From Pseudomonadota bacterium (GTDB lineage: Bacteria > Pseudomonadota > Gammaproteobacteria > Pseudomonadales > Oleiphilaceae): a stretch of DNA of 64,000 nt. The notes below the pieces were generated by a model. It saw only the letters and a program-made list of their open reading frames with translations, was not told the DNA's origin and made no database searches. The position numbers were made by a program, and so were the translations under genes. This document shows, one piece after another, positions 16,048 through 25,449 of this stretch; within the stretch, counting starts at the first letter, position 1; the number at the start of each line of letters is the position of its first letter. The stretch is taken from the NCBI GenBank assembly GCA_002747395.1, contig PDPE01000027.1, positions 119,601 to 183,600 on the forward strand, given 5' to 3'.

Positions 16048-16896
16048 ATGTATTGCTACGATGAAGCGATATCACGAAATATAGGATGGGTGACTGAAAA
16101 AGAGCAAAAAGTCCTGCGAGGCAAAAAGGTAGCGATAGCCGGGTTGGGCGGGGTTGGTGGAGCTCATTTGATTACGCTGTCTCGACTTGGTGTGTCAAAC
16201 TTTATGATTTCTGATTTTGATGACTTTGAAGTGCATAACTTCAATCGCCAGGAAGGCGCGAATGTGAGCACGATTCACCGCCCAAAGATTGATGTCATGC
16301 GAGAACGCGCACTTGATGTTAACCCCGAGTCAAATATTGAAGGGTTTCCTGACGGGATAAGCGAGGCAAATATCGATGCATTTTTTTCCGGTGTTGATTT
16401 GTATGTGGATAGCCTGGATTTCTTTGCTCTTTCAGCACGCAAACTGGCATTTAAAAAATGTGAAGAGAAGGGGATTCCGGCGATTACTGCAGCTCCTTTA
16501 GGGATGGGATGCGCCTTTCTTGCTTTTTTACCGGGAGAAATGACTTTCGAGGATTATTTTAAACTTGATGGGTGTACAGAAGAAGAGCAGTTAATCCGGT
16601 TTCTGATTGGTTTGTCGCCTTCCATGTTGCAAAGAAACTATCTCGTGGATATGACACGGGCTGATTTCAAGGCTAAAAAAGGGCCTTCTACACCAATGGC
16701 AGTTGATCTCTGTGCCGGAATCGCAGGGACGAATGCGTTAAAAATACTGCTTGGAAGGGGAGACGTGGTGAAAGCACCCCGTGGTTTACACTTTGACGCC
16801 TACAAAAACAAGTTGGTGACGACCTGGAGGCCTGGAGGTAATTCCCATCCTCTGCAAAAAGTTGCATTTTTGATTGCCAAAAAAATGCTGCTGTAA
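16048..16896 (+). CDS. ThiF/E1-family adenylyltransferase
   Basis: A 282-residue E1-like enzyme. GLGGVGG near residue 37 is the ATP-binding glycine loop, SDFDDFEVHNFNRQ carries the acidic residues and Arg that bind ATP-Mg, RPKIDVM the conserved Lys, and VDSLDFF the second Asp. It should adenylate the C-terminus of a protein or small carboxylate. The paired CxxC zinc motif of many ThiF proteins is absent and no catalytic Cys is obvious. ATG 16048 follows GGGAGAGG closely; a GTG 12 nt upstream is also possible. Divergent from acyltransferase copy 2 and ended by a strong terminator. Its substrate is not encoded visibly beside it. Confidence 0.83.
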   Translation: MYCYDEAISRNIGWVTEKEQKVLRGKKVAIAGLGGVGGAHLITLSRLGVSNFMISDFDDFEVHNFNRQEGANVSTIHRPKIDVMRERALDVNPESNIEGFPDGISEANIDAFFSGVDLYVDSLDFFALSARKLAFKKCEEKGIPAITAAPLGMGCAFLAFLPGEMTFEDYFKLDGCTEEEQLIRFLIGLSPSMLQRNYLVDMTRADFKAKKGPSTPMAVDLCAGIAGTNALKILLGRGDVVKAPRGLHFDAYKNKLVTTWRPGGNSHPLQKVAFLIAKKMLL

Positions 16897-16929
16897 ACAA
16901 AAAGAGCCTCGACGGAGGCTCTTTTTGTT
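16896..16929. terminator. Strong bidirectional terminator
   Basis: AACAAAAAGAGCCTC, a 4-nt loop and GAGGCTCTTTTTGTT make a perfect 15-bp stem with A- and T-runs on both sides. It ends both the ThiF-like gene and the convergent MMPL gene. Confidence 0.93.
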
Positions 16930-16953
16930 GGGTCGACAGGGTTGCACGGTCGT

Positions 16954-19233
16954 TTATTTGTCCAGGTGGAACAGGCTTAGAGGCAACAGTGTCAAGTCCA
17001 GTATCAGAGCCAGGATGATGGTAATTGCGACCATGGCTCCCATATAGGCGTTAACATTAAAGTCAGACAATGCCAGCACGGTGAAGCCGGCGCCGAGTAC
17101 CGCTGATGTCACTAAAACAGCTTTACCTACGATTGACATTGCATATTCAACCGACTCGATAGTCCCCTTTTGTTGTTCTTTTCTCGCCCGGATGTATTTT
17201 GTAAGAAAATGTACTGTGTCGTCAACGATGATGCCGAGAGTAAATGAAAATACAACCGCTACCGCTACGTTTACTTCTGCCAGAACGACGCCCCAGATGC
17301 CAAATGCAGTGGCAGCCGGAAGAGTGTTTGGTATCAGACTGATCAAGCCGTACTTTAATGAGCGGAGGGCAATAATCAGGGTGAGAGTAACCAACACGAG
17401 TGCGAGAATGGAGCCGGTTATCATGCTGTTTATATTTCGTTGCCCCAAATGGGCAAACATAAGTGAAATGCCGGCTCCGGGTGAATTCAGTTCCGGTGCG
17501 TTCCGTTTGAGCCAGGAGGCCGACCTCTTCTCGATTTCAATAAGTTGTTGCGCTTTTTGATTTTTGATTATTGCCGTAACTTTCAGCGCTGACTTGTCAA
17601 CATTAATCAAATTATTCAGATCCAGCCCAAAGGGCAAAGACAGTTCATAGAGCAACTGATATTGAGCGGATAGCTCTCTTGATTCGGGAATGGTGTAAAA
17701 GGGTTTGTCCCCTTCATGCATGTTACGATTGAGACGTTTGATTATGTCGGTATAGCTGACTACGTGCACTATTTCGGGTTGCTGTTTCAGCCATTTGCTG
17801 AAGTCTTCCACCTTTTTCAGGTATTCCGGTTCGTTGACACAGTTGGAACTGCCACAGGCCAATGAGTAATTGATACTGTCAAAGCCGGTGAGTTCTTTCT
17901 GCATAAAGTCAGCGGCCTGGCGAAAGGGGACGCTTTCCTTGAAATAGCCAATGGTATTGTCGTTTAATTCATTTCTGGGTATTTGTATCAATAAGCCAAT
18001 GACGATTAGCGAGATAACGGTAAAAACGGAGGTTCTTTTTCTATATAGCCATTGTGAATACGCCTGACCGAATTTGCCAGAGCTTTTCTTCCTGCCGGCT
18101 GCCGGTAATAATCGGGCGAGAAATGGTAACAGTGTGAGGCTGTATATAAAGGCAAAGGTAACACCAATTGCAGCCCAGTTTCCGAGTTCCCTCAAAGGCG
18201 GTGTTTCGCTGAAATTCATACTGAGAAAACCAATGACTGTCGTCAGACTGGTCAGGAAAACAGGTTGAAGATTGGTTCTCATCGCATTGAGCAGCGCTGT
18301 TGTTTTATTCTGCTGGTCAGCAAGGTGATAGTAAAAGTTATTGAGTATGTGTACACAATTGCAAACAGCAAGTGTGAGAATGATTACTGGTAATGCTGCG
18401 GTAACCTGGTTCAGGGGGGTTGAACACCAGCCCATTAACCCAAGGGTAGATATCACACTGGCTATGATGATGATCAGGGAAATAATCATGCCGCTGAAAG
18501 ATTTTAGCAGCAATACAAGCAAGATCGACATCGCCAGGAACATGATGGGAAACCAGAAACCGCTGTCCCTTTTTGAAAGCTCGTTAAACGTGAAGTTAAC
18601 TGTGGTTTGACCGACCAGGTGAATCGACAGCTCCGGGTAATTGACGGTATATTTTTGTACCAATTCACGTGCAGCCATAACTGCTTCATGGGAGGCTGCG
18701 TCTTTTGCGTGTTCATCGTCCGGCATCTGGAGTAATACCGAGACGGAGGTCGTTTTGGCATCCGCAGATAAAACGAAATCAACAAGTTCGATTTGTTCCA
18801 ATGCGGTTTTTTTTAATTGTGCGAAGTGAGTGTCTTCCGGGTGCACATCTTCCGGAACCAGGTCCTCGACAATCAAATCGTTCTGTTCAGCGTAAGTGTT
18901 CTGGAAATTGGTGACCGAGTCCACGCGAATGGAGTAAGGCAGCTTCCATGCGTCTCTGGTAAATTCAAGCAGGGCAGTCAGATCCTGTTCATTGAACAGG
19001 TCATTTGCGGATGTTGATATAATGAAAGTGATGTCGTCAGATTTTGTGTACTCGGACTCGATGTGCTCGTGTTGAACCAGTTGAGGGTTTTTTTTATCGA
19101 AAAATATTTTGTAGTCACTTTTGAAGTAAAGATTTTTTGCGCCGTAGCCGAGCAGGATTATCGCCAAAAGCGACAATAGTGAAAACAGTGTACGTTTGTG
19201 AGTGAGCAGGTTGGAAAGATATTCTCCCGACAT
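16954..19233 (-). CDS. RND-superfamily (MMPL) exporter
   Basis: A 759-residue membrane protein with the duplicated RND plan: one N-terminal helix (about 17-33), a periplasmic domain, five helices (about 226-380), then the same again with a last helix group at about 610-755. Half one includes FPIMFLAMSILLVLLLKSF and half two FSFTLGIIVDDTVHFLTKY, the latter with the Asp pair of the proton relay. MMPL proteins export lipids or lipid-like products. Placed between acyltransferases and prsT, it is the likely exporter of the acylated product of this locus, though hopanoid or other lipid export cannot be excluded. prsT lies upstream and ends at its own terminator. Confidence 0.87.
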   Translation of the reverse strand: MSGEYLSNLLTHKRTLFSLLSLLAIILLGYGAKNLYFKSDYKIFFDKKNPQLVQHEHIESEYTKSDDITFIISTSANDLFNEQDLTALLEFTRDAWKLPYSIRVDSVTNFQNTYAEQNDLIVEDLVPEDVHPEDTHFAQLKKTALEQIELVDFVLSADAKTTSVSVLLQMPDDEHAKDAASHEAVMAARELVQKYTVNYPELSIHLVGQTTVNFTFNELSKRDSGFWFPIMFLAMSILLVLLLKSFSGMIISLIIIIASVISTLGLMGWCSTPLNQVTAALPVIILTLAVCNCVHILNNFYYHLADQQNKTTALLNAMRTNLQPVFLTSLTTVIGFLSMNFSETPPLRELGNWAAIGVTFAFIYSLTLLPFLARLLPAAGRKKSSGKFGQAYSQWLYRKRTSVFTVISLIVIGLLIQIPRNELNDNTIGYFKESVPFRQAADFMQKELTGFDSINYSLACGSSNCVNEPEYLKKVEDFSKWLKQQPEIVHVVSYTDIIKRLNRNMHEGDKPFYTIPESRELSAQYQLLYELSLPFGLDLNNLINVDKSALKVTAIIKNQKAQQLIEIEKRSASWLKRNAPELNSPGAGISLMFAHLGQRNINSMITGSILALVLVTLTLIIALRSLKYGLISLIPNTLPAATAFGIWGVVLAEVNVAVAVVFSFTLGIIVDDTVHFLTKYIRARKEQQKGTIESVEYAMSIVGKAVLVTSAVLGAGFTVLALSDFNVNAYMGAMVAITIILALILDLTLLPLSLFHLDK

Positions 19234-19308
19234 ACTGGATATTCCGTAGCTATTGACGACCAGGTTGGCCTTATTGATTGGTCGGGTTAACCCCGTCTGT
19301 TAATAAAC

Positions 19309-19347
19309 AAAAACGCAGCAGAACCATAGCAGGGTCTACTGCGTTTT
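19309..19347 (-). terminator. Intrinsic terminator of prsT
   Basis: On the minus strand AAAACGCAGTAGACCC pairs imperfectly with GGTTCTGCTGCGTTTT, followed by TGTTTATT. It lies 22 nt after the prsT stop and isolates the MMPL gene, which must have its own promoter in 19234-19308. Confidence 0.8.
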
Positions 19348-19368
19348 AACAAAAAGCGCTTGTGCTAT

Positions 19369-22170
19369 CTAATTGTTGATTTGTTTCAACAGGGCTTTCG
19401 CCTTATTGAGTTCCGGGAAATCCTCTTTGGTAATTTTTAGCAAGATTTCTTTTGCTTCATTCTTTTTACCGGCCTGACTGAGAGCGAGAGCGTAATGGTA
19501 AGCAATGGAACCATCTTGCAATTCCTTTTCGTGAGCGAGTTTTAGCAATGGGAGAGCTTTTTCGTGCTCACCGCTTTGAAACAAAAGAAAGGCGTAAGTG
19601 TCAATAACGGGCGGAACTGCTCGCAATTTATACGCTTTTTCTGCGTAGGTTAAGGCTTCCTGTATCGATCCCTGCTCGCCCAATGCCCATGCCAGGTTAT
19701 TGAGTGCGATAAGATTGTTACCATTTTCCTTGAGCAATTGTTTGTACTGTTCTATTGCCGCTGAATGATCAGAGTTTAAATTCAGATTGGCAAAATACAT
19801 TTTTGCTGCCATGTCTTTCGGGTGATTTTTGAGCCAGTCTTTTATAACACTCACGGCTGCTTTTTTCTGACCAAGCTTCATGTGCATCTGAGCGATACTG
19901 ATAATGCTGCGTGTAGTGGAAGAAATCTTGTTTGCCTTTTTGAAAAACTGCAAGGCGGCTTTGAAGTCACCTGCCTTGGCCGCATGTATTCCCTGGATTG
20001 TTTCCAATACGTCGGAATGACCATGAAGTACATTGAATCTGCCTATTTTGGACCTGGCCAGGTTTGCTCTGTCCATTTGTAACAGTATTTCGATTTCCCT
20101 TAACTCGATTTGCTTGTCGCCAGGAAATGACTTTTGTGCTTCCGCAACTGTGGCAAGTGCATCATTCAGCTGATCAGTTCGAACCTGTGACTGTATTTTT
20201 CCCAAATAGGCTTCTTTAAATGTACCGTCCAGGTCGATGACAGTATCAAAGTGTTTCTCTGCGCTTTTAAAATCTCCCGTTTGAGCCTTGATACTACCCA
20301 TCGCCATCTGGCTTCGAATAAACTGCGGGCTGTCTTCCGCGATTTCGGATAACTCTTCGTATGCGCCCTGCCTGTCACCCTGGTCGATCAATATAATTGC
20401 ATAGAGCAGGGTGTACGTATCATCTGTGTCGCTGCTTTCCCTTGCTTTTTTAATAAGCGATACAGCGTCGTCTGTGTTGCCATGCTTTTTGTCCAATCGG
20501 TAGTTGGAGACCAGTGCGTTCTTGTCATGTGGCGCTACTTTTAGCGCTTGATCAAGCAAGGTTTTCGCTTCCTCGTCATTGTTCATGTACGCAGACACTT
20601 TTGCCTTTTCAACCATCAGTTTTGCATCACCTGGAATATTGGTCAGGCCTTCATCCAGGGTTCTCATGGCTTTTTCAAACTGTTTTTGTGAGATGTAAAC
20701 TGAAGCAGTTAGCAGGTAACCATCATTCTGACCAGGTTTCTTGGTTATCAGTGATCTTGCGAGCTTTTCTGCCTCTGAGAAGTTTTTCTTCGAAAGGTGA
20801 TAGCTGACAAGGCCGGTTCGTGCCCACAGGGAGTTTTCATTCAGTTTGATGACAGACTCAAGGTCTGATATTCCACCCAAATCATTTTGCTGAAGTTTCA
20901 GGAAGCCCAGCCTGGTTTTTATAGTGCTGTCATCAGGGTTTATTTCCGCCGCCTTGCCATACAGTTTCAACGCTTCGTCAGCATCACCCCTTTTATACAT
21001 TTGTGTGCCAAATTCGGATAAAAGTGAAGTGTCACTTTTGCTTCCACCACCAATCGAGTTGAGTATGTCGTCCGCACTTTGCTCATAGCCCAGCTTGAAC
21101 TCGGCGTAGGCAATCATTTTCCTCGCAATATGGCCTTCAGGAGTAAAAGGTATCACGGGCTTCAGTCTGCTCCTGCTGGCTTCCCAGTTTCGCAGGTAGA
21201 ACTCTGCCATACCGGATAAAAGTCTGGCCTCTTTGCTAATCTCGCTGACTTCCAGTGCCCTTTCAGCGTGAATCTTTGCTCCTTCGAAATCTTTGGCCTG
21301 AAATCTCAGCCTGGCTTTAATAAGGTTGGACGGCAGGTGACTGGGGACAACTTTTAATACGATATCTATATTTTTTTCGGCCTCGTCGAGGTTATCTGCT
21401 GTCGACTGGTAGCGAGCCATATCGACATACAACTGGAGCCGGTTTGGCTCTGCCTCGATAGCTTTCTCCTGATGGCTGGCGGCTTTCTCGAAATTTCTTT
21501 GCAAGAAGAACAGCTTTGCGGCAAGTATGTTGGCCTCTGTCAAGTCCGGGTTTTCATCCAACACTGCAAGTGTTGTCGCTAATGCATCATCGACATTCTC
21601 CAAAATCGCCAAATTGTAGGCTTCTGCCAGTTTTCCGTAGCTGCCGGATGTGGTTTTGGCACTTTCTTCGAAATCTGCCTGTGCGTCAGACCTTCTTTGT
21701 AATCCAAAATTTGCCAGTCCTCTCAAAAAAAGAATTTCGCTCTTTTCTTCGTCCGAAAGAGAGTCAAGCTGAATGCTTGAACCCAGCAAATCATCAAATT
21801 TAACCTGGTAGTAATAGGCCCAGGCCAACTCGTCAACCAGTTCATCTTCCGGATAGCCTGCTTCTATCGCTTTCTTCAGCTCTTTTTCTGCACGCGCTCC
21901 CTGTTGAAGGGAGAGGTAGTGGTCAGCAAGCAAGTATCGGGCTTCCGGATTGGACGGATTTTTTTGAATGGCATTTTTTAACTCGATGACGGCCGAGTCA
22001 ATTTCTCCACTCTGGAGGTAAGCTTTGGCTGACTGGAGGTATTCAGTGTCTGTCTTGTCTGTGCCACATGCGCCCAGTCCGGAAATAACAAGCGCGATGC
22101 CAAGAGATTTGAACAGCTGCTTTATTTTGCTTTGCTCTCGTAGATCATTAACGTATCTAAACCCTTTCAT
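19369..22170 (-). CDS. prsT: PEP-CTERM system TPR-repeat lipoprotein PrsT
   Basis: About 933 residues, almost entirely tetratricopeptide repeats, with an N-terminal lipobox LGAC (ISGLGACG), so it is an anchored periplasmic or outer-membrane scaffold. Length and repeat content match PrsT of exosortase-A systems, where it accompanies PrsK and PrsR and the polymer export machinery. I place the start at ATG 22170, which has GGAG six nt upstream; ATG 22182 is in frame with no Shine-Dalgarno. It lies 137 bp after the decarboxylase gene. The n-region before the lipobox is unusually long (over 20 residues). Confidence 0.9.
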   Translation of the reverse strand: MKGFRYVNDLREQSKIKQLFKSLGIALVISGLGACGTDKTDTEYLQSAKAYLQSGEIDSAVIELKNAIQKNPSNPEARYLLADHYLSLQQGARAEKELKKAIEAGYPEDELVDELAWAYYYQVKFDDLLGSSIQLDSLSDEEKSEILFLRGLANFGLQRRSDAQADFEESAKTTSGSYGKLAEAYNLAILENVDDALATTLAVLDENPDLTEANILAAKLFFLQRNFEKAASHQEKAIEAEPNRLQLYVDMARYQSTADNLDEAEKNIDIVLKVVPSHLPSNLIKARLRFQAKDFEGAKIHAERALEVSEISKEARLLSGMAEFYLRNWEASRSRLKPVIPFTPEGHIARKMIAYAEFKLGYEQSADDILNSIGGGSKSDTSLLSEFGTQMYKRGDADEALKLYGKAAEINPDDSTIKTRLGFLKLQQNDLGGISDLESVIKLNENSLWARTGLVSYHLSKKNFSEAEKLARSLITKKPGQNDGYLLTASVYISQKQFEKAMRTLDEGLTNIPGDAKLMVEKAKVSAYMNNDEEAKTLLDQALKVAPHDKNALVSNYRLDKKHGNTDDAVSLIKKARESSDTDDTYTLLYAIILIDQGDRQGAYEELSEIAEDSPQFIRSQMAMGSIKAQTGDFKSAEKHFDTVIDLDGTFKEAYLGKIQSQVRTDQLNDALATVAEAQKSFPGDKQIELREIEILLQMDRANLARSKIGRFNVLHGHSDVLETIQGIHAAKAGDFKAALQFFKKANKISSTTRSIISIAQMHMKLGQKKAAVSVIKDWLKNHPKDMAAKMYFANLNLNSDHSAAIEQYKQLLKENGNNLIALNNLAWALGEQGSIQEALTYAEKAYKLRAVPPVIDTYAFLLFQSGEHEKALPLLKLAHEKELQDGSIAYHYALALSQAGKKNEAKEILLKITKEDFPELNKAKALLKQINN

Positions 22171-22306
22171 CCATTGCTCCATTGTGGAATAACTACTTTT
22201 TACAGAATGTGATTAGTATATTTTTCTGAATGATGTTTATACCAAACTATTGTCAATCTAACCAGCATATCATTGCTGTTACTGTGTTTTTGCCAACGTC
22301 TACCTG

Positions 22307-23563
22307 TTATAAAAACAATTCAACCGGGTGTGGATGACTTAAAAAATCAACCGGGCTGGCAGAAAGGCCATAGGCCCCGGACTGAAAAACTACAAGAAAA
22401 TCGCCAGGTTCTGCTTTTGGCAATTCCATTTTGTCGGCGAGGGTATCAAGAGGTGTACACAATGGCCCAACGGCTGTCACGGTTTCCATTTCACCTGGTT
22501 CTCCATTTCCGGACTCACTGTTGTTGGATTCTATAGTCACCGGGTAGTTTTTTCGAATCACCTGGCCAAAGTTGCCTGAATTGGAGAGATGGTGGTGCAG
22601 TCCACCGTCACACATCAGATAAGTGTGGTTGCGCGATACCTTTTTATCGGTGACCTGACAAATATACAAGCCGGATTCACCTACGAGATAGCGGCCAAGC
22701 TCAATGACTATTTCGGTGTTTTCGGCCAACTCGGAATAGTGCTGGAGGAGCTGTGACAGGTTCTCTGAAACAGGAGCCAGATCCAGATAGTTTTCGCCCG
22801 GGAAATAGGGGATGCCAAAGCCTCCTCCTATATTCAGTTTGGTAATTGGTCTGCCAGATGTTTCCACCAGTCGCCGGGCAAGCTCGAATGTGTTGTTATG
22901 TGCCTCAATAATGGATTCCGGTTTCAGGTTTTGTGAGCCTGAAAAAATATGGTAACCAACAAATTCGAGAAATTCAGTATCGAGATTCCTTACAATATCG
23001 GCAACCCGTTCTGCATCTATACCGAATTGCTTGGGACCACCACCCATTTTCATGCCGGATGCTTTCAGTTCGAAGTCAGGGTTTACGCGAATGGCAATTT
23101 TCGCTGTTTTTCCGGCTGCTTCTGCACAAGCCCTGATTCTGTCCAATTCGGTTTCCGACTCGGCATTGATAATAATTCCTGCCGCTACAGCGCCGGCTAT
23201 GTCTGCGCGGGATTTTGCAGGCCCGGCAAAGGAAATGTTTTCGGGCGTTGTTCCGGAAGCAAGAGCTACCCGAAGTTCTTTTAGCGATGCAACGTCCAGC
23301 CCGTCTACCAGGGATGAGGTATAGTTAACCAACACCGGGAGCGGGTTCGCCTTGATTGCGTAGTGCAATTTTATTTTGTCAGGGATGTGAGCCCTGAACT
23401 GATTGACCTTGTCACGGATAACCCTTCGATCGTAAACGTAAAACGGGACGCGGCCGGAAAGTTCCCATAGTTCCGGAATGGACATGCCTGAAATACGGAT
23501 TTTTCCGTTAACTGGTGGAAATTGTTTCATTGGAACGTGCTTTACTGTTTTCTTTTGCATCAT
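22307..23563 (-). CDS. PLP-dependent decarboxylase, exosortase-A system-associated
   Basis: A 418-residue fold-III PLP enzyme of the ornithine/diaminopimelate decarboxylase group. YAIKANPLPVL carries the PLP-binding Lys (about residue 71). IGGGFGIPYFPGE is the glycine-rich phosphate loop and CDGGLHHHL the C-terminal substrate-site segment. Exosortase-A loci typically hold this enzyme next to the acyl-CoA ligase. It would decarboxylate an amino acid, possibly after attachment to a carrier. Its ATG shares one base with the ligase stop (TGATG), so the two are translationally coupled. Confidence 0.9.
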   Translation of the reverse strand: MMQKKTVKHVPMKQFPPVNGKIRISGMSIPELWELSGRVPFYVYDRRVIRDKVNQFRAHIPDKIKLHYAIKANPLPVLVNYTSSLVDGLDVASLKELRVALASGTTPENISFAGPAKSRADIAGAVAAGIIINAESETELDRIRACAEAAGKTAKIAIRVNPDFELKASGMKMGGGPKQFGIDAERVADIVRNLDTEFLEFVGYHIFSGSQNLKPESIIEAHNNTFELARRLVETSGRPITKLNIGGGFGIPYFPGENYLDLAPVSENLSQLLQHYSELAENTEIVIELGRYLVGESGLYICQVTDKKVSRNHTYLMCDGGLHHHLSNSGNFGQVIRKNYPVTIESNNSESGNGEPGEMETVTAVGPLCTPLDTLADKMELPKAEPGDFLVVFQSGAYGLSASPVDFLSHPHPVELFL

Positions 23564-25197
23564 CAGGCTTCTTGAAATTCTTCCAAATACATTCGGGTTA
23601 GTGTTTTTCGGTCAATTTTGCCATTGGCATTGTGCGGGAGTGTGTCCAGAAAAACAACTCGTTGTGGCACCATAAAGTTGGGTAGTCGGGCTTTGCAGTG
23701 CCTTAGCAGTGCTTCTTCACTTTCTTTTTGATTGCATCCGGGTACTGTGTGATCGTCGGCCCTGGCTGCGGCGGGGGTGGCGATAACCAGTATGGCCTGT
23801 CCGAGAGCAATATGGGGAACACCGATTGCTGCTGCCTCTGTGACCATGCCTGATGCATACACGGCTTCTTCAATTTCTGTCGGGCTTACACGATAGCCCG
23901 ATGTTTTGATCATATCATCCTTGCGTGAGACAAAATAAAGGAAACTGTCTTCGTCCTTATAAACAGTATCGCCTGACCAGACGGCCAACTGCGGCGTTTT
24001 TATTTCCGGCATATACTGCGGCACAGGCTTGAAACGCTCTTTCGTTTTTTCCTCGGCGTTCCAGTATCCCAGTGCTACCAGCGGGCCAAGATGAACCAGC
24101 TCGCCAGGCTCATTGGGTGCGCATTCGGAGCCATCTTCGCGGAGCACTCTCAATTCGGCATTAGGTATGGCTTTCCCCATAGAGGTCGGCCGTTTGTCAA
24201 CCTGATCCGGAGGCAGGTAGCTGCTGCGGAATGCCTCGGTTAATCCGTACATCAGATAGGGAGAAGCGTTGGGAAACAGTTTTCTCAGGCTTTCCAGAGT
24301 CGCTTCCGGCATTGCTCCACCCGAGTTGGTAAAGTACCTGAGCGTTGTTCCCGAGCCTTCCGGCCATTTCAGTTTACACAGTTGTGCCCAAAGAGGGGGA
24401 ACAGCGGCCAATCCGGTTATCGCATGTTTTTCAATTGCCTTTGCAATGTCATTGGGGAGCAGATAATCCATAATGTGACATTGGGCGCCCACGTTAAACG
24501 CAGTAGTGAGCTGGCTCAAGCCATAGTCGAAACTGAAAGGAAGTGCTGCGAGTATTTTGTCCTGATCCGTGTTTTCCAGGTACTCGGAGACGCTTTCGGC
24601 CCCTACTACCATGTTTCTGTGTGACAGTACGACGCCTTTCGGATTCCCGGTGCTTCCCGATGTATACAAAATTGATGCGACTTCGGAATCGGTTGCCGGC
24701 CCGGGGTTTTCACTCTCATTGTTTACATTGTGAGAAGACAGGTTGGTGAATGTTTGCCAGTCCATGACCCGGATGTGACCAAGCTGTTGTATGTTGCTTT
24801 CGTCAAGAGTGATAATGGTGTGCAAATCGGAGCACTCTTGTATGGTTTCCGAAATCTGTTTCAAGCGTTGTGATTGGGTCACCAGTATTCTGATATTGCA
24901 GTCATTGGCAATGTAACTGACCTGGGGTGGTTTCAACAGGGGGTTAACGGGTACAAATACCCCACCTGCCTGAATGGCGCCAAAAAAACTGGCCACGGTT
25001 TCAAAGGTTTTTGGGAGAAATACACCGACCCGTTCAGAACGCTTGAGGCCGGCAAAAGAGAAAGACCGGGCGGTATGTTGAACCAGTTGACTGAGGGCTT
25101 TATAGGTCAGGGTTTGATTTTTCTGGTTGCTTAACGCGATATGATCGGGGTATTTTTCGGCAGTATTATGAATCAAGCTGTGAAGAAACGTCGTCAT
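23563..25197 (-). CDS. Acyl-CoA ligase (AMP-forming), exosortase-A system-associated
   Basis: A 544-residue ANL-superfamily adenylate-forming enzyme. ILYTSGSTGNPKGVVLSH is motif A3, YLMYGLTEAFRSS motif A5, and GKIDRKTL carries the C-terminal catalytic Lys. It would activate a carboxylic or amino acid as an adenylate and pass it to CoA or to the carrier protein at 5125-5364. First gene of the ligase-decarboxylase-prsT run; divergent from the serine protease. Its family is a hallmark of exosortase-A loci. The true substrate has not been established as far as I know. Confidence 0.91.
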   Translation of the reverse strand: MTTFLHSLIHNTAEKYPDHIALSNQKNQTLTYKALSQLVQHTARSFSFAGLKRSERVGVFLPKTFETVASFFGAIQAGGVFVPVNPLLKPPQVSYIANDCNIRILVTQSQRLKQISETIQECSDLHTIITLDESNIQQLGHIRVMDWQTFTNLSSHNVNNESENPGPATDSEVASILYTSGSTGNPKGVVLSHRNMVVGAESVSEYLENTDQDKILAALPFSFDYGLSQLTTAFNVGAQCHIMDYLLPNDIAKAIEKHAITGLAAVPPLWAQLCKLKWPEGSGTTLRYFTNSGGAMPEATLESLRKLFPNASPYLMYGLTEAFRSSYLPPDQVDKRPTSMGKAIPNAELRVLREDGSECAPNEPGELVHLGPLVALGYWNAEEKTKERFKPVPQYMPEIKTPQLAVWSGDTVYKDEDSFLYFVSRKDDMIKTSGYRVSPTEIEEAVYASGMVTEAAAIGVPHIALGQAILVIATPAAARADDHTVPGCNQKESEEALLRHCKARLPNFMVPQRVVFLDTLPHNANGKIDRKTLTRMYLEEFQEA

Positions 25198-25449
25198 TAA
25201 GCTTTTCCTTTTTGGTGTGATTTATTCTGCACGCTGATTTTCATCGGTTTCAGGTCGGCATTATAATCATTGGCGGGCGGTTAAGGAAGTGAGTGTTATG
25301 CTCAAATAAACAGACCCGAAGATAGCGCGACAACCGTAAGGCTCGAAGACGCTTTATTGCAACTTCTGTACTCTGGTTTCTATATAGCGTATTTTAGACA
25401 ATGTTTCGAATTAATTGGATTTAACTATCAATACCGAGGTTGTCTATAC

